Numbered from the stretch's first letter, positions 1 through 9,140 are shown. The stretch: DNA of 64,000 nucleotides from Proteobacteria bacterium UBA1844 (GCA_002338615.1 DDIS01000141.1:5475-69474); one strand, 5' to 3'. Program-made: numbers and translations. The notes: generated by a model from the letters alone, not told the origin.

Positions 1-41
1 CGGCTTTGCAGGCCGCTGCATAACCACTCTGCCACCTAGCC
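1..41 (-). tRNA. tRNA-Cys (GCA), 5' part only, cut by window edge
   Basis: Read on the minus strand from position 41, the sequence begins GGCTAGGTGGCAGAG, a typical acceptor arm and D-arm start. It continues to an anticodon loop CTGCAAA with anticodon GCA (about positions 9-7), flanked by complementary GGC/GCC stem bases. This matches bacterial tRNA-Cys. The variable loop, T-arm and 3' end lie outside the window. It has its own promoter just upstream (65-92). Confidence 0.9.
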
Positions 42-64
42 GGTGCCTGTTAAGCAGGCGTCGC

Positions 65-92
65 AGTATACAGGCATGCCGGGCCGGGTCAA
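65..92 (-). promoter_or_regulatory. sigma70-type promoter of tRNA-Cys
   Basis: On the minus strand there is TTGACC (92-87), a 16-nt spacer and TATACT (70-65), both close to consensus. They are followed by a GC-rich stretch before the tRNA 5' end at 41. The GC-rich discriminator is typical of stable-RNA promoters under growth-rate control. The element overlaps the region just upstream of the divergent lipoprotein gene starting at 148. Confidence 0.7.
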
Positions 93-147
93 TTTGCCTT
101 TTACGTGGGGGCCCCAAACCCGGCCGGTGAGCCGTTATACTTCGCGC

Positions 148-1371
148 ATGAAGTCACAACGCCTGTTACCCCTCCTCGTGTTGCTGCCCTTGATACAGTT
201 CCTGGCAAGCTGCAGCAAGACTCTGCCGCCCGAGTTTTCTGACGTCGCGACACTCGCGGTTCCGACGTCCGGCGAAAGCCTCGCGCCGAAATTAACGACC
301 GGAAGCAATGGCCAGCTACTCATGAGCTGGCTGGAAAAAGGTGAGGATGGGGGCACCCTTAAAGTATCGCAGTTTCGCGACGGTGCGTGGCAGCCCGCGA
401 CCACCGTAGTCGGCGAACCCGAGATGTTTGTGAACTGGGCCGACCTCCCCTCGGTTACCGCACTGGACGACAAACACTGGGTGGCTCACTGGCTAAGCAG
501 TACGGCCGCGGGCCCATACGCCTATAACATCAGCGTGGCCCAATCGTTTGATGCAGGCACAAGCTGGACCGACCCGATCGAGCCGCACACAGACGGAACC
601 GCGTCGGAACATGGTTTCGTCTCAGTGTATAAACACGCCGACGGTGCCGGCATGGTCTGGCTCGACGGTCGCAAGACCGTCAATACGCCCTCCAAAGACC
701 CACTTGAGACGGGCATGAGCTTGCGCGCCGCGACTGTCACGGGTGACGGAACACTGCGCAACGAGCAGGTAATCGACGACCTGGTGTGCGATTGCTGCCA
801 GACCGATATTGCGGTCAGCAGCTCAGGACCGGTTGCGGCTTATCGTAATCGCACGGACGATGAGATCCGCGACATTTACGTCAGCCTGTATCGTGACGGC
901 AAGTGGCAAGCAGGGACCCCGGTCGCCAACGATGGCTGGCAAATTGCGGGCTGCCCGGTCAACGGCCCTGCCGTTGCCGCGGCTGCTGATTTTGTCGCCA
1001 TTAGCTGGTTTACAGCCGCGCATGACGCTCCCATGGTGAGAGCGAGTATTTCTAAAGATGGCGGCCGCAGTTTCAATGAGCCAGTGCTGATTTCTGACGA
1101 TATTCCTGCCGGGCATGTTGATATCGCGTATGTTGGCAATTCGGTATTCGCTGTCAGCTGGCTAAGCGACGCTGCTGGCGATAACACAATCAAACTTCGT
1201 GCTCTCAGCCTTGATGGCACGCTTGGCAAAGTATCAACGGTCGGCGCATCGAAGCTGTCGCGGAATGTGCCGCAAATGGCAGCCTTTGATGACAAACTGA
1301 TTCTCGCCTGGGCCGGCCTGAACGGAGACGAGTCAGACATCGTAAGCGTATCAGTGATGCGAGGCCGATAA
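148..1371 (+). CDS. Sialidase-like (BNR/Asp-box type) lipoprotein
   Basis: 407 aa. The start at 148 is chosen because it opens directly into a lipoprotein signal peptide with lipobox LASC (Cys22). A further upstream GTG at 43 would overlap the tRNA-Cys promoter. The mature part has repeated S/T-x-D-x-G-x-x-W-like stretches (for example DAGTSWTDP and SKDGGRSFNEP), as in exo-alpha-sialidase/BNR beta-propellers, and a DLVCDCCQT cysteine cluster. It is probably a surface or periplasmic propeller protein. Sialidase activity is not shown, because the catalytic Arg triad and Tyr/Glu pair cannot be assigned by eye. It is alone on the plus strand, followed 152 bp later by the methyltransferase-like gene. 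Confidence 0.65.
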   Translation: MKSQRLLPLLVLLPLIQFLASCSKTLPPEFSDVATLAVPTSGESLAPKLTTGSNGQLLMSWLEKGEDGGTLKVSQFRDGAWQPATTVVGEPEMFVNWADLPSVTALDDKHWVAHWLSSTAAGPYAYNISVAQSFDAGTSWTDPIEPHTDGTASEHGFVSVYKHADGAGMVWLDGRKTVNTPSKDPLETGMSLRAATVTGDGTLRNEQVIDDLVCDCCQTDIAVSSSGPVAAYRNRTDDEIRDIYVSLYRDGKWQAGTPVANDGWQIAGCPVNGPAVAAAADFVAISWFTAAHDAPMVRASISKDGGRSFNEPVLISDDIPAGHVDIAYVGNSVFAVSWLSDAAGDNTIKLRALSLDGTLGKVSTVGASKLSRNVPQMAAFDDKLILAWAGLNGDESDIVSVSVMRGR

Positions 1372-1523
1372 CATTGTTGCGCACATACTGAGTTCTCCGG
1401 TTTACCCGGCATCCTGGCTCATGCTTGTGTAATATCGCTTCTCGCTGCAGTATGACCCGCGCACTTTCGAATGAAGTGGCGCAAGCCGATAGCGACTTCA
1501 ATGCAACTGGATATGGAGACACC

Positions 1524-2267
1524 ATGACAAGATTTATCATTTTGGCCATTGCCTGCCTGCCCGCTCTCGCGTTCGCCGATAGCAGCATCGAGCCAAAGCT
1601 CAACGCCGCTCTTGCAGCGTCGACACGACCTGCCGAAGATGTTGCTCGGGATGCAAATCGCCTGCCACTGCAGACGCTGGAATTTTTCGGCTTGCGTGAC
1701 GACATGCGCGTGCTGGAGTTGTTTCCGGGCGGTGGCTGGTACACGCGCGTACTCGCCCCTGTCCTCGCCGATAATGGCAAGCTTTACGTTGCGCTCGGTA
1801 CCGGGACCATCAGCAAAAATGTATTGCCCGACCCAGGATTCGATAAAGTAGAAGTGTTAGCGACGAAAGACAATTTGCGTCGCCCGCCGGGAAGCAACAA
1901 CTACGTTCTGGATGACGTCGATTTCGGAGTATCCGATCTCGATATGGTTGTCACATTCCGCAATTTGCACAATTTCAATGCCGAAAACCGTGCCAAGGTC
2001 AATGCTGCAGTCCTGGCGGCGCTAAAGTCGGGCGGATTGTATGGCGTTGTCGATCACACCCGGCGCCACATGGAGCCATCGAACCCGGAAAACCGCCGGC
2101 GGGTCGATCCCGTCATGGTGATCAAGGAACTGCTAGATCAGGGTTTTGAGTTCGTGGACTTCAGTGACCTGCATTTTCGTGCGGACGACGAACTCGAATA
2201 CGAGGTCGGCCGGCACACCGTAACCGGCAATACCGACCGCTTTACATTCCTGTTCAGGAAACCCTGA
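1524..2267 (+). CDS. Exported class I SAM-methyltransferase-like protein (COG4798 type)
   Basis: 247 aa. The ATG at 1524 is chosen over upstream starts because GGAG lies about 6 nt before it and the protein then begins with a clear signal peptide (cleavage near AFA-DS, residue 19). The mature part has a Rossmann methyltransferase motif I (VLELFPGGGWYTRVLAP) and an acidic motif further on (DLDMVVTFRNLHNF). Predicted methyltransferases of this kind with signal peptides are known, but their substrate is not. SAM is not expected in the periplasm, so the protein may bind another ligand or the leader may not be cleaved. Confidence 0.7.
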   Translation: MTRFIILAIACLPALAFADSSIEPKLNAALAASTRPAEDVARDANRLPLQTLEFFGLRDDMRVLELFPGGGWYTRVLAPVLADNGKLYVALGTGTISKNVLPDPGFDKVEVLATKDNLRRPPGSNNYVLDDVDFGVSDLDMVVTFRNLHNFNAENRAKVNAAVLAALKSGGLYGVVDHTRRHMEPSNPENRRRVDPVMVIKELLDQGFEFVDFSDLHFRADDELEYEVGRHTVTGNTDRFTFLFRKP

Positions 2268-2406
2268 CATTACCATCAACGGTCCACAAGAGGATCTGGC
2301 GAGATCCGGCTCGCCACCACGCTGCGAAGTTCTTTCCATACGGTTCGCAAATGGGCATCATGGCTGCACCAACGACTGTCTACCATCCATCGGGCAATAG
2401 GTCACC

Positions 2407-3057
2407 ATGCACATGCGTCTCAATCCTCGTTCCAAGCTGGTTATTCTGCCGCTTGCACTCGCCATGCTCTCGGCCTGCGCCAGTGGAATCAAGATAACGA
2501 CTATTCAACCACTCGGCGAAACTGCCGACGCGCCGTACGAGAAGATCCTTGTGGTGGCGCTGGCCGACACCTTCGACCCGCGTCGCTACCTTGAGAAAGA
2601 AGTCGTTGCACAGCTATCGACGCATGGCGTGCAGGCCGTTGCTGCTACCTCGATGATGGACACACGCACACCGCTCGTCCGGCAGACTTTCGTGGACATG
2701 GTCAAGAAAGTGAATGCAGACGCCGTGCTGGTCACGCAGGTTGTCAGTAACGACGTTGATATGACTGTCAAGGAGCTGCGCCCGGAGGCCACCTATAATG
2801 TCTGGCCGACTTACTACTACAATGTCTTCGCCGTCCAGCAAGCCGAATACGTGCAGCCGCCAGGCCTGGCCATGGGTCGTGCGCTGGTACTTGCAACACA
2901 GGTGTATTCAGTCGCCAGCCAGCAACCCGTGTGGGGTATCGAAATGGACTTCAAAGTGGTGCAGGAAGACGACCAGTTCTGGGATTACACAGCGTTCACC
3001 GATCTGGCCAAAGCCATCACCGGGCAAATGTCACGAGACCGCCTGATCACCCGATAG
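2407..3057 (+). CDS. Putative outer-membrane lipoprotein of unknown function
   Basis: 216 aa. It begins with a basic n-region, a hydrophobic core and lipobox LSAC (Cys24). The residue after Cys is Ala, so outer-membrane sorting is likely. The mature part alternates short strands and helices (KILVVALADTF, ADAVLVTQVVS) and resembles the small alpha/beta lipoproteins often annotated as hypothetical. I do not recognise a catalytic motif. ATG 2407 and ATG 2413 are both possible starts. It lies 139 bp after the methyltransferase-like gene, so it probably has its own promoter. Confidence 0.6.
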   Translation: MHMRLNPRSKLVILPLALAMLSACASGIKITTIQPLGETADAPYEKILVVALADTFDPRRYLEKEVVAQLSTHGVQAVAATSMMDTRTPLVRQTFVDMVKKVNADAVLVTQVVSNDVDMTVKELRPEATYNVWPTYYYNVFAVQQAEYVQPPGLAMGRALVLATQVYSVASQQPVWGIEMDFKVVQEDDQFWDYTAFTDLAKAITGQMSRDRLITR

Positions 3058-3070
3058 TATTATTCGAAAC

Positions 3071-3094
3071 GATTGTTTCCCCGTAAAAACAATC
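3071..3094 (+). terminator. Weak hairpin after the 2407-3057 lipoprotein gene
   Basis: GATTGTTT (3071-3078) pairs with AAACAATC (3087-3094) around an 8-nt loop, 14 bp after the stop codon. The stem is AT-rich and the following T-rich stretch is interrupted, so termination is uncertain. A third copy of GATTGTTA lies at 3101-3108. Confidence 0.3.
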
Positions 3095-3275
3095 TCTTAT
3101 GATTGTTATCTCAAGGTCTTTCTAGTAGTCTTGGATAAGGACACCGGATTCGGAGTCACACAACGTCGCGCGCCTATTGGACATAGTCTGCTCAGAAAGC
3201 CGCGATTTGAGACTTCGATCGACGACGGCGTCGACAGCATCTGGATATGGTGCATGCAAGACAAAGGGGACGGGT

Positions 3276-3680
3276 ATGCAGTTTTCCGAATTTGTCAGGT
3301 CGTATCGAGACGGCACCATCAGGACGAGCATTAATTCGCGTCGCGCCCTCCGCGTTTGCGAGACGGATCTGCGCATTCCTGGCGCCATGCGCGTGTCGCT
3401 TAAATTCTGGCACACGCTTGAGACCGCGTTGCTGACAGGCGGCGTTCTCGCCCTGCTATTTGTACCCTGGCACTACGCCGCCGCTGCGATTCTTGTCGGC
3501 GCACTCTTGAAACCCGGTACGCGCGCGTCCGCGAAATCGTACGTGTTGAACCTGGCTCTTCAAGACGAAGGCTTCTACAACGACATGCATGCCGCGTTGA
3601 TACTGCAACTTCGGACGCCAGGCACAATGACGAATCTCGCGGCGACGCAGGCGCCCTTTCGACCACGTTCGATTCTTTGA
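3276..3680 (+). CDS. Small membrane protein of unknown function
   Basis: 134 aa. The ATG at 3276 is preceded by AAGGGGA at a suitable distance, which supports this start over an earlier in-frame ATG at 3177. Residues about 50-79 form one or two short hydrophobic segments (ALLTGGVLALLFV and AAAAILVGALL), with basic stretches on both sides. The rest shows no motif I recognise. The gene stands between the lipoprotein and a REP-like palindrome. It could be a genuine orphan or a decayed gene. Confidence 0.45.
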   Translation: MQFSEFVRSYRDGTIRTSINSRRALRVCETDLRIPGAMRVSLKFWHTLETALLTGGVLALLFVPWHYAAAAILVGALLKPGTRASAKSYVLNLALQDEGFYNDMHAALILQLRTPGTMTNLAATQAPFRPRSIL

Positions 3681-3712
3681 TTCAATCGCGAGGATCGCAG
3701 CGCCACAACATT

Positions 3713-3782
3713 CCCGTAGGAGCGCCGTCCCCGAGGCGACCTGATCGTTAAAAAATCGCGCCGGGGACGGCGCTCCTACGGG
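3713..3782. repeat. REP-like palindrome with GTAG head
   Basis: Two 21-bp arms (3713-3733 and 3762-3782) are perfect inverted repeats containing GTAGGAGCGCCGTCCCC and its complement, separated by 28 bp. GTAG-headed REPs with a GC-rich stem are a known class in gammaproteobacteria, often mobilised by RAYT (TnpA-REP) transposases. A related element is at 62674-62739. It lies between convergent genes ending at 3680 and 3800 and may also act as a bidirectional terminator. Confidence 0.75.
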
Positions 3783-3799
3783 AGTCATTGTGCCTGCCG

Positions 3800-4408
3800 C
3801 TAGAATTTATCTGTGAAAGCCAGGTAGGCGCCGGGGTCGCTCAGCAAGACAAACAACAATCCGCTCAAGGCACCGCACAGGTGCGCATCATGATTGATGT
3901 GCCCTTGCTGGTTTTTGCCAGCCCACCAGGAATAGGCAACATAGACAACGGCGAACAGGATTGCCGGAATGGGTATCGGCAACGGGAAAATGATGAGCTT
4001 GCTGCCGGGAAAGTAAATTACGTACGCGAATAGCACGGCAGAAATCGCACCGGATGCACCGAGGGTTGCGTACTGCGGATTATCGCGATGCTTCACCACC
4101 GAGCACAGTGAACTCAATACCAGGCCACTGATATACAGCACCAGGAAACGCGTGGAACCGAGAAAGCGCTCCATCGGAAACGCGAAGAAGAAGAATGTAA
4201 ACGCATTGAAGATCAGGTGGCTCAGGTCACCGTGCACAAACCCGCTCGTAATTACGGTGTCCAGCATCTGGCCGCGAGCCACGGCGTAGGGTCGCATGAC
4301 CAGCCGCGCGAGCAGCGGCCTGGCCTGGTACAGACAAACCAGGCTAAGGCCGATGATTACCACAAATATGACGCTCGCTACCGGCGTCCCAAGCACTGAC
4401 GATCCCAT
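3800..4408 (-). CDS. Rhomboid family intramembrane serine protease
   Basis: 202 aa. ATG 4408 is chosen because the upstream permease stop is at 4438 and longer forms add only a polar, non-conserved stretch. Rhomboid signatures are present: the HGDLSHLIFNAF region with Asn68, the nucleophile motif GASG (Ser119), and the C-terminal DAHLCGALSG with catalytic His176. Six or so hydrophobic segments are spread through the protein, the size of a minimal bacterial rhomboid. It probably cleaves transmembrane segments of membrane proteins. It is the last gene of the ABC exporter run, 29 bp after the second permease. Confidence 0.88.
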   Translation of the reverse strand: MGSSVLGTPVASVIFVVIIGLSLVCLYQARPLLARLVMRPYAVARGQMLDTVITSGFVHGDLSHLIFNAFTFFFFAFPMERFLGSTRFLVLYISGLVLSSLCSVVKHRDNPQYATLGASGAISAVLFAYVIYFPGSKLIIFPLPIPIPAILFAVVYVAYSWWAGKNQQGHINHDAHLCGALSGLLFVLLSDPGAYLAFTDKF

Positions 4409-4437
4409 CCTTTGGAGTGTGCCCTCGTCCGGTGGAA

Positions 4438-5649
4438 TTAACCAGAGCGGGTTGCTATTGCTGGTGAAATTCGACTCGCGCGCCGCGCCGGTCCGATAAC
4501 CGCTATCTGCCCGACGACCCACATGGCCAGCATCGCGAGCGGAATCACGTACCAGGACATCGGTGTCAGTGAGAATGCATTGACAAGGAACAGATTCAAG
4601 GCGATAGCAAGTACCGCTCCGACGGCGATTCCGAGACCGCTGATCAACAGGTTTTCAATACGAAAATAGTTGATTACCTGTGCCCGGGTTGCGCCGAGCG
4701 CTCGCCGGATGCCGATTTGCCGCGTACGCCGACTGACATTGAAACTGGCGAGACCGACGATACCAAGCCCCGTAATCAGGATCAGCAAGGTAACTATGAA
4801 ACCCAGCATCTTGATCATTGCATTGTCCGAGAGATAACTGCGATCGCGGACTTCCTGCATTGTTCGCACGGACTGAATAATCCGGTTCTTGTTGCTTTGC
4901 GCAAGCAGCTCCTCGACTTCGGGCATTATGCGATCCTGCGCCCCTGGCTCAGTCCTCACCAGGTACCACTGTTGCTGGCCCTCCTGCCGCAAGGGTACGA
5001 TCACCGTATTCTCGATCTCTCCCCAGTTGCGCCATGGCGCCTGCAAGCGGTCGATGATACCGATGATCTGCACTGGCCGTGTATCGTCGACAAAGACAGT
5101 CTTGCCAATGGCAGATTCCGCTGTATCCGGAAACAGTGTTTTCGCAAAAGACTCCGTGATGATAATGTTGGCTGGCCATTCGTCGCCGTTCTGGCCACCC
5201 CACACAACCTGGTTGGGCGCAAAATTCGCGCCGTCTACCAGGTGCGTACCGAATGCTTCGATGGCATGCTCGTCGGTGTAGTAGACGGCTCCTGTCAACG
5301 TTTCCTTGCCGGCGCCGGGTTCAAGCTGAAAACCGCGCGCAGACCCGCCCTGCCGGAGCGGAAACGAGTTAGTCGCAATCGCTTCAACCACCCCGGGTTG
5401 GCTGCGAATCAGCTTGAGGTCTTCTTCGATCAGGCTCTGGATGTTCGTATCCGGCACGAATGCCGTACTCGACAACGTGAATATATTAGCCTCGTCCGTG
5501 CCGCTCGGACGACCCATTTGCTCTGCGCGTTCCTGCATGATTGCGATCGCATTGACCATGATTGCCAGTGTCACGGCAATCTGCAGTGCAATCAGAACAC
5601 TGCCCGCTTTGTTGCGTGTCAACGAGCGCCAGATTGGTCCAAGTTCCAT
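4438..5649 (-). CDS. ABC transporter permease, MacB/FtsX type (second)
   Basis: 403 aa. The topology is that of MacB-type permeases: one N-terminal membrane helix (about 17-38), a large periplasmic domain with the usual conserved segments (for example SFAKTLFPD and IIGIIDRLQAPWR), then three C-terminal helices. Between helices the cytoplasmic coupling region reads RRTRQIGIRRALGATRAQV, matching the FtsX-like consensus. It lies 12 bp downstream of the first permease. Together with the ATPase and adaptor it forms a tripartite exporter, probably of peptides, lipids or antibiotics. Two separate permease genes suggest a heterodimer. Confidence 0.85.
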   Translation of the reverse strand: MELGPIWRSLTRNKAGSVLIALQIAVTLAIMVNAIAIMQERAEQMGRPSGTDEANIFTLSSTAFVPDTNIQSLIEEDLKLIRSQPGVVEAIATNSFPLRQGGSARGFQLEPGAGKETLTGAVYYTDEHAIEAFGTHLVDGANFAPNQVVWGGQNGDEWPANIIITESFAKTLFPDTAESAIGKTVFVDDTRPVQIIGIIDRLQAPWRNWGEIENTVIVPLRQEGQQQWYLVRTEPGAQDRIMPEVEELLAQSNKNRIIQSVRTMQEVRDRSYLSDNAMIKMLGFIVTLLILITGLGIVGLASFNVSRRTRQIGIRRALGATRAQVINYFRIENLLISGLGIAVGAVLAIALNLFLVNAFSLTPMSWYVIPLAMLAMWVVGQIAVIGPARRASRISPAIATRSG

Positions 5650-5661
5650 GTCGCGTCCCCG

Positions 5662-6978
5662 CTATTGAATACGTAATTGACTGGCCGGCGTCACATTCGC
5701 CGCGCGCCAGGTTGGATACAGTGCTGCAGCAATTGCCGAGACAAGTGCCAGTACCACGGCAAGCATTACCATTGACCAGTCCATGACGACCAGGCGCTGC
5801 ACGAAGTCCATACCGGTGAATATGTGCTCAATGCCGCGCAGTCCCAGCCAGGTCATGGCTATTCCGAGGACGCCTCCGGCAACGCCGATTATTCCCGCCT
5901 CGATGATGTACTGACCAAACAATGTCCGCTTGCTGGCGCCGAGCGCTCTGCGCAGACTGATGTCCTTGGTACGACGCATGACCTTGGCGAGCAACAAACC
6001 GGCCGTGTTTAGCAAACACACAATCAGGAACAGGAAAGCAAGTCCAAGCAGAACGCTGACATCGTCATCGACAACGTGATTGATATCCATCCACTCTAAA
6101 ACGTCGCTTAGACGATTGTTCAAAGGCCGCGGGAAGCGCCCGAAGGTCTTTTGCTCCTCGACGTAGGAGGCCAGAAACTGCTCATAGCGCGCTTTGTCAT
6201 CGCGCGTTGGCAACTCGACCCAGGTCTGAACCCAGACGCACTCGGAGGCCAGGAACGCATCGTACCCGCCTTCAAAGGGTTTCCAGCAATTGATGTTGCC
6301 TACGCTGTCATGTTCGCCTGCAACGGCGACCGAAAACGGCAAATAGATTTCTTCGGGTTCTTCGTAGTAATTGTTGTTGAGGTCGTAGAATTTCGGCGTC
6401 GGCAGCCATTCATTGAGCACGCCGACGATGCGATAAGTCTCGCCGTTCAGGCTTAGCTGTTCACCCACCGAATTCTCGCCGCCAAACAAGCGCTCATTCA
6501 ATGCCTGGGTCAGCACGACGACGCGTTCCTGGTTAGTGTCAGCGGCCGTATCCCACCCGGAACCGTATTGAAAAGGAACACTGAACATCGGAAAAAACGC
6601 AAAGGTCGTCGCGCGCGAGCTGACCTCAAATGGCAGCTCAGCGGCATCGGGTGGCTGCACAACCCGGCTGGATTTGTAGGAAACAACCTGGCGGAACTCG
6701 TCGCCCTTGGAATACAAATTCGTTGCATCGAGGTAGGTCGATTGCGGCGGCGGTTCATTCGGTTCGTCGTAGGGCTCGTCGGGACTCCAGTTGTCAATTT
6801 GCACGACATACAACGATGACGATTTCTCGGGAATTGGATTGCCGCTCATCACGTGATAGATCGTCACGATGGTCATGCAGGCCCCGATACCAATGCCAAT
6901 TGCAGCGACCATCAGTGCGCTGAGCGCCGCGTTGCTGCGGATACTGAGCAGGCCCAGTTTGAGGTAATAGCGAAACAT
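5662..6978 (-). CDS. ABC transporter permease, MacB/FtsX type (first)
   Basis: 438 aa from ATG 6978, which starts 4 bp after the ATPase stop. Upstream starts would run into the ATPase gene. It has an N-terminal helix (about residues 18-40), a long periplasmic domain containing Trp/Tyr-rich loops, and three C-terminal helices. The coupling segment is RRTKDISLRRALGASKRTL. It resembles the second permease in fold but not closely in sequence, so the two probably pair as different subunits. Confidence 0.85.
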   Translation of the reverse strand: MFRYYLKLGLLSIRSNAALSALMVAAIGIGIGACMTIVTIYHVMSGNPIPEKSSSLYVVQIDNWSPDEPYDEPNEPPPQSTYLDATNLYSKGDEFRQVVSYKSSRVVQPPDAAELPFEVSSRATTFAFFPMFSVPFQYGSGWDTAADTNQERVVVLTQALNERLFGGENSVGEQLSLNGETYRIVGVLNEWLPTPKFYDLNNNYYEEPEEIYLPFSVAVAGEHDSVGNINCWKPFEGGYDAFLASECVWVQTWVELPTRDDKARYEQFLASYVEEQKTFGRFPRPLNNRLSDVLEWMDINHVVDDDVSVLLGLAFLFLIVCLLNTAGLLLAKVMRRTKDISLRRALGASKRTLFGQYIIEAGIIGVAGGVLGIAMTWLGLRGIEHIFTGMDFVQRLVVMDWSMVMLAVVLALVSAIAAALYPTWRAANVTPASQLRIQ

Positions 6979-6982
6979 GGCG

Positions 6983-7687
6983 TTACACCTGCCCGGCGCT
7001 GGCTGCCAGCCGTATCTCGGGCGGCCTGTCACTGACTCGACCGTCGCGCACAAAAATATTGCGCCGCGCACGCTTGGCCAGCGACAGTTCGTGCGTCACC
7101 ATGATTATAGTGGTGCCGCCCGCGTTAATTTCGTCGAGCAGATCAAGCACGCTGACCGCCATTTCCGTGTCGAGGTTACCGGTCGGCTCGTCCGCAAGCA
7201 GGAAACGGGGTTCACCGGCCAGGGCCCGCGCGATCGCGACCCGCTGCTGCTGCCCTCCGGACAGCTGCGCCGGGTAGTGTTTCATGCGCGATGCCAGCCC
7301 TACCAGCTCAAGTCCACGCTCGATACGTCGCTGCCGCTCGGGCGCCTTGAAGCCACGGTAGCGAAGGGGCACGTCGACGTTGTCGAAAATATTGAGTTCC
7401 GGTATCAGGTTGAAACTCTGAAAGATGAAGCCAATTTTCTCGTTGCGCACTTTCGAACGCTCGCTATCCGTCAACGATGAAATGTCCCGGCCGTCAAGTT
7501 CATAAGTGCCACCGGATAATTCTTCGAGCAGCCCGGCAATATTCAGAAAAGTTGTCTTGCCGGAGCCGGACGGGCCCGTGACAGAAACGAATTCGCCCTC
7601 GTCCACCGTGAGCGAGAATTCCCGCAATGCGTGCGTCTCGACCGTATCAGTGCGATAGATTTTTGAAACATGGGTCATCTTGAGCAT
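6983..7687 (-). CDS. ABC transporter ATP-binding protein, MacB/LolD type
   Basis: 234 aa. It contains a complete ATPase core: Walker A GPSGSGKTT (38-46), Q-loop IFQSFNLIP, signature LSGGQQQR (142-149), Walker B FLLADEP with TGNLD, and the H-loop in MVTHE. The length and the LIPELNIFDNV segment are typical of the MacB/LolD subfamily that powers mechanotransmission-type export. It is followed 4 bp later by the first permease and preceded 21 bp upstream by the adaptor, so all are probably one transcript. Confidence 0.93.
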   Translation of the reverse strand: MLKMTHVSKIYRTDTVETHALREFSLTVDEGEFVSVTGPSGSGKTTFLNIAGLLEELSGGTYELDGRDISSLTDSERSKVRNEKIGFIFQSFNLIPELNIFDNVDVPLRYRGFKAPERQRRIERGLELVGLASRMKHYPAQLSGGQQQRVAIARALAGEPRFLLADEPTGNLDTEMAVSVLDLLDEINAGGTTIIMVTHELSLAKRARRNIFVRDGRVSDRPPEIRLAASAGQV

Positions 7688-7708
7688 CTTGCGATTCCTT
7701 TGATTACG

Positions 7709-9022
7709 TTATTGAGTCAACAGCACCGTCTCGGCACTGTTGAAGGGCGCGAGGCTGGAAACAATGATGCGATCGCCGGCTTCCAGGCCGCCGGTTATTT
7801 CCACCGCAGCGAGACTGCGCGCACCTATTTCAATCGGGCGCCGGACCGCCATACCATCGTCGCCAACGACATAGGCGATACGACCGCCTCCTGTGTCGAG
7901 AAACTGCCCGCGCTGTACCATCAGCACATCCGGATGTTCGTCCAGCAGGATGCGGGTCGTAAGCCTCTGGTTCTGACGCAGGTTGGACGGGGCGGCATCG
8001 ACGAAGCGCACGCGCCCACTGACCTGGTTGTTGGCGATTTGTGGCGACACTGCAACCAGCGTGCCCGCATACCGCGTGGCCCCCTGCGATATTTCGGCCT
8101 GCATGCCGATGGCAAGGTCGTCCGCGTAACTCTCCGGTATCTGCACATCGATCTCGAAGCGAGTCAGATCGACAACCGCCATGACCGGCGTATCCCGGGC
8201 GACCGCCGCCTTCTGCTGCACCAGCAGATCGCCAACGATCCCGTTCACCGGTGAGCGAATCGTTAGCAGGTCCACCTGGCGTTGCAACTCGCCAAGAGCC
8301 AGTTGCTGCTGCTGCAGCTCAAATTCCGTTGCACGTGACTCAAACGCCGCGCGCTCGTCGAACAGGCTTGCGTCCGCCGTCGCATGCTGGTGCGCGAGTT
8401 CGGCTTTTTCCAGCTCATCGTTGGCTTTTTCGTGATCAATGGACGGAACAACACCAAGTTTGTAGCCCTCATCAGCGCGTCGTTTTTCACGGTTGGCCGC
8501 GGTCAACGCCACCTTGGCAAGATCGGCCGCCTTGTGTTTATCGAGTGCCAGTTGCTTCAGCTCTATGCGCTCACGCTGCAGATCCATCCGCTTTTGTTCG
8601 TACGCCGACTGCAATTGTTGCAACTGGCTGGTCAGTTCAGGGCTGTCTACCGTAGCCAGTACCTGCCCCTCGGTAACCTGCTGGCCTGCCTCGACAGACA
8701 AGGTGATCGTTCCGGACGCGCTTGCATACAGAGTCGGGCGAACCGCCGCCACGACGCGCCCCTGCACGGAGACATCGCGAACCAGGTCGCCCCTGGACAC
8801 AGTCGCAATCCGGACCCGGTCCATCGGCACGGTTTCGGTCGCATTGGCCCAGCGCTCGAGGGCGGGTGTGGCGAGCCAGGCACCAGTCAGCAATGCCAGG
8901 ATAACGGCCGCCAGTACAAGCCGAGGCTTCAACTTGCTGCGCGGTGCGAGTTTTACGTCCTGCGACGATGTGTCGGCGATTTTCAGCGCGGACTCCCCAA
9001 TCATGTCCGGTCCCAATGGCAT
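7709..9022 (-). CDS. Periplasmic adaptor (HlyD/MacA-like) of the ABC exporter
   Basis: 437 aa. After a short cytoplasmic segment there is one membrane anchor (LVLAAVILALLTGAWLA, about residues 34-50). It is followed by a biotinyl-lipoyl-like half motif, a long coiled coil (about 130-235, rich in Glu/Lys/Leu heptads), the second half motif (IRSPVNGIVGDLLV) and beta-barrel domains. This is the layout of MacA-type adaptors. ATG 9004 is an alternative start with similar weak ribosome-binding context. First gene of the minus-strand exporter run. Confidence 0.87.
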   Translation of the reverse strand: MPLGPDMIGESALKIADTSSQDVKLAPRSKLKPRLVLAAVILALLTGAWLATPALERWANATETVPMDRVRIATVSRGDLVRDVSVQGRVVAAVRPTLYASASGTITLSVEAGQQVTEGQVLATVDSPELTSQLQQLQSAYEQKRMDLQRERIELKQLALDKHKAADLAKVALTAANREKRRADEGYKLGVVPSIDHEKANDELEKAELAHQHATADASLFDERAAFESRATEFELQQQQLALGELQRQVDLLTIRSPVNGIVGDLLVQQKAAVARDTPVMAVVDLTRFEIDVQIPESYADDLAIGMQAEISQGATRYAGTLVAVSPQIANNQVSGRVRFVDAAPSNLRQNQRLTTRILLDEHPDVLMVQRGQFLDTGGGRIAYVVGDDGMAVRRPIEIGARSLAAVEITGGLEAGDRIIVSSLAPFNSAETVLLTQ

Positions 9023-9140
9023 CTATGGGGCTTAGATGCACCGGGAGCGAATTTCGTTTGAGGTTTTCAGAATTTTGACGATTTCGCCTGCGGCGCGACA
9101 TCGGGACGCCGCCTGACGGAGCCAGTTGCAGAGGCGGAGG

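Noticed and set aside
43..147. N-terminal extension of the sialidase-like lipoprotein from a GTG at 43
   Set aside because: It would overlap the tRNA-Cys promoter and place 35 residues before the signal peptide.
2293..2308. GGATCT/AGATCC hairpin after the methyltransferase-like gene
   Set aside because: Only 6 bp of stem and no T-run; not a convincing terminator.
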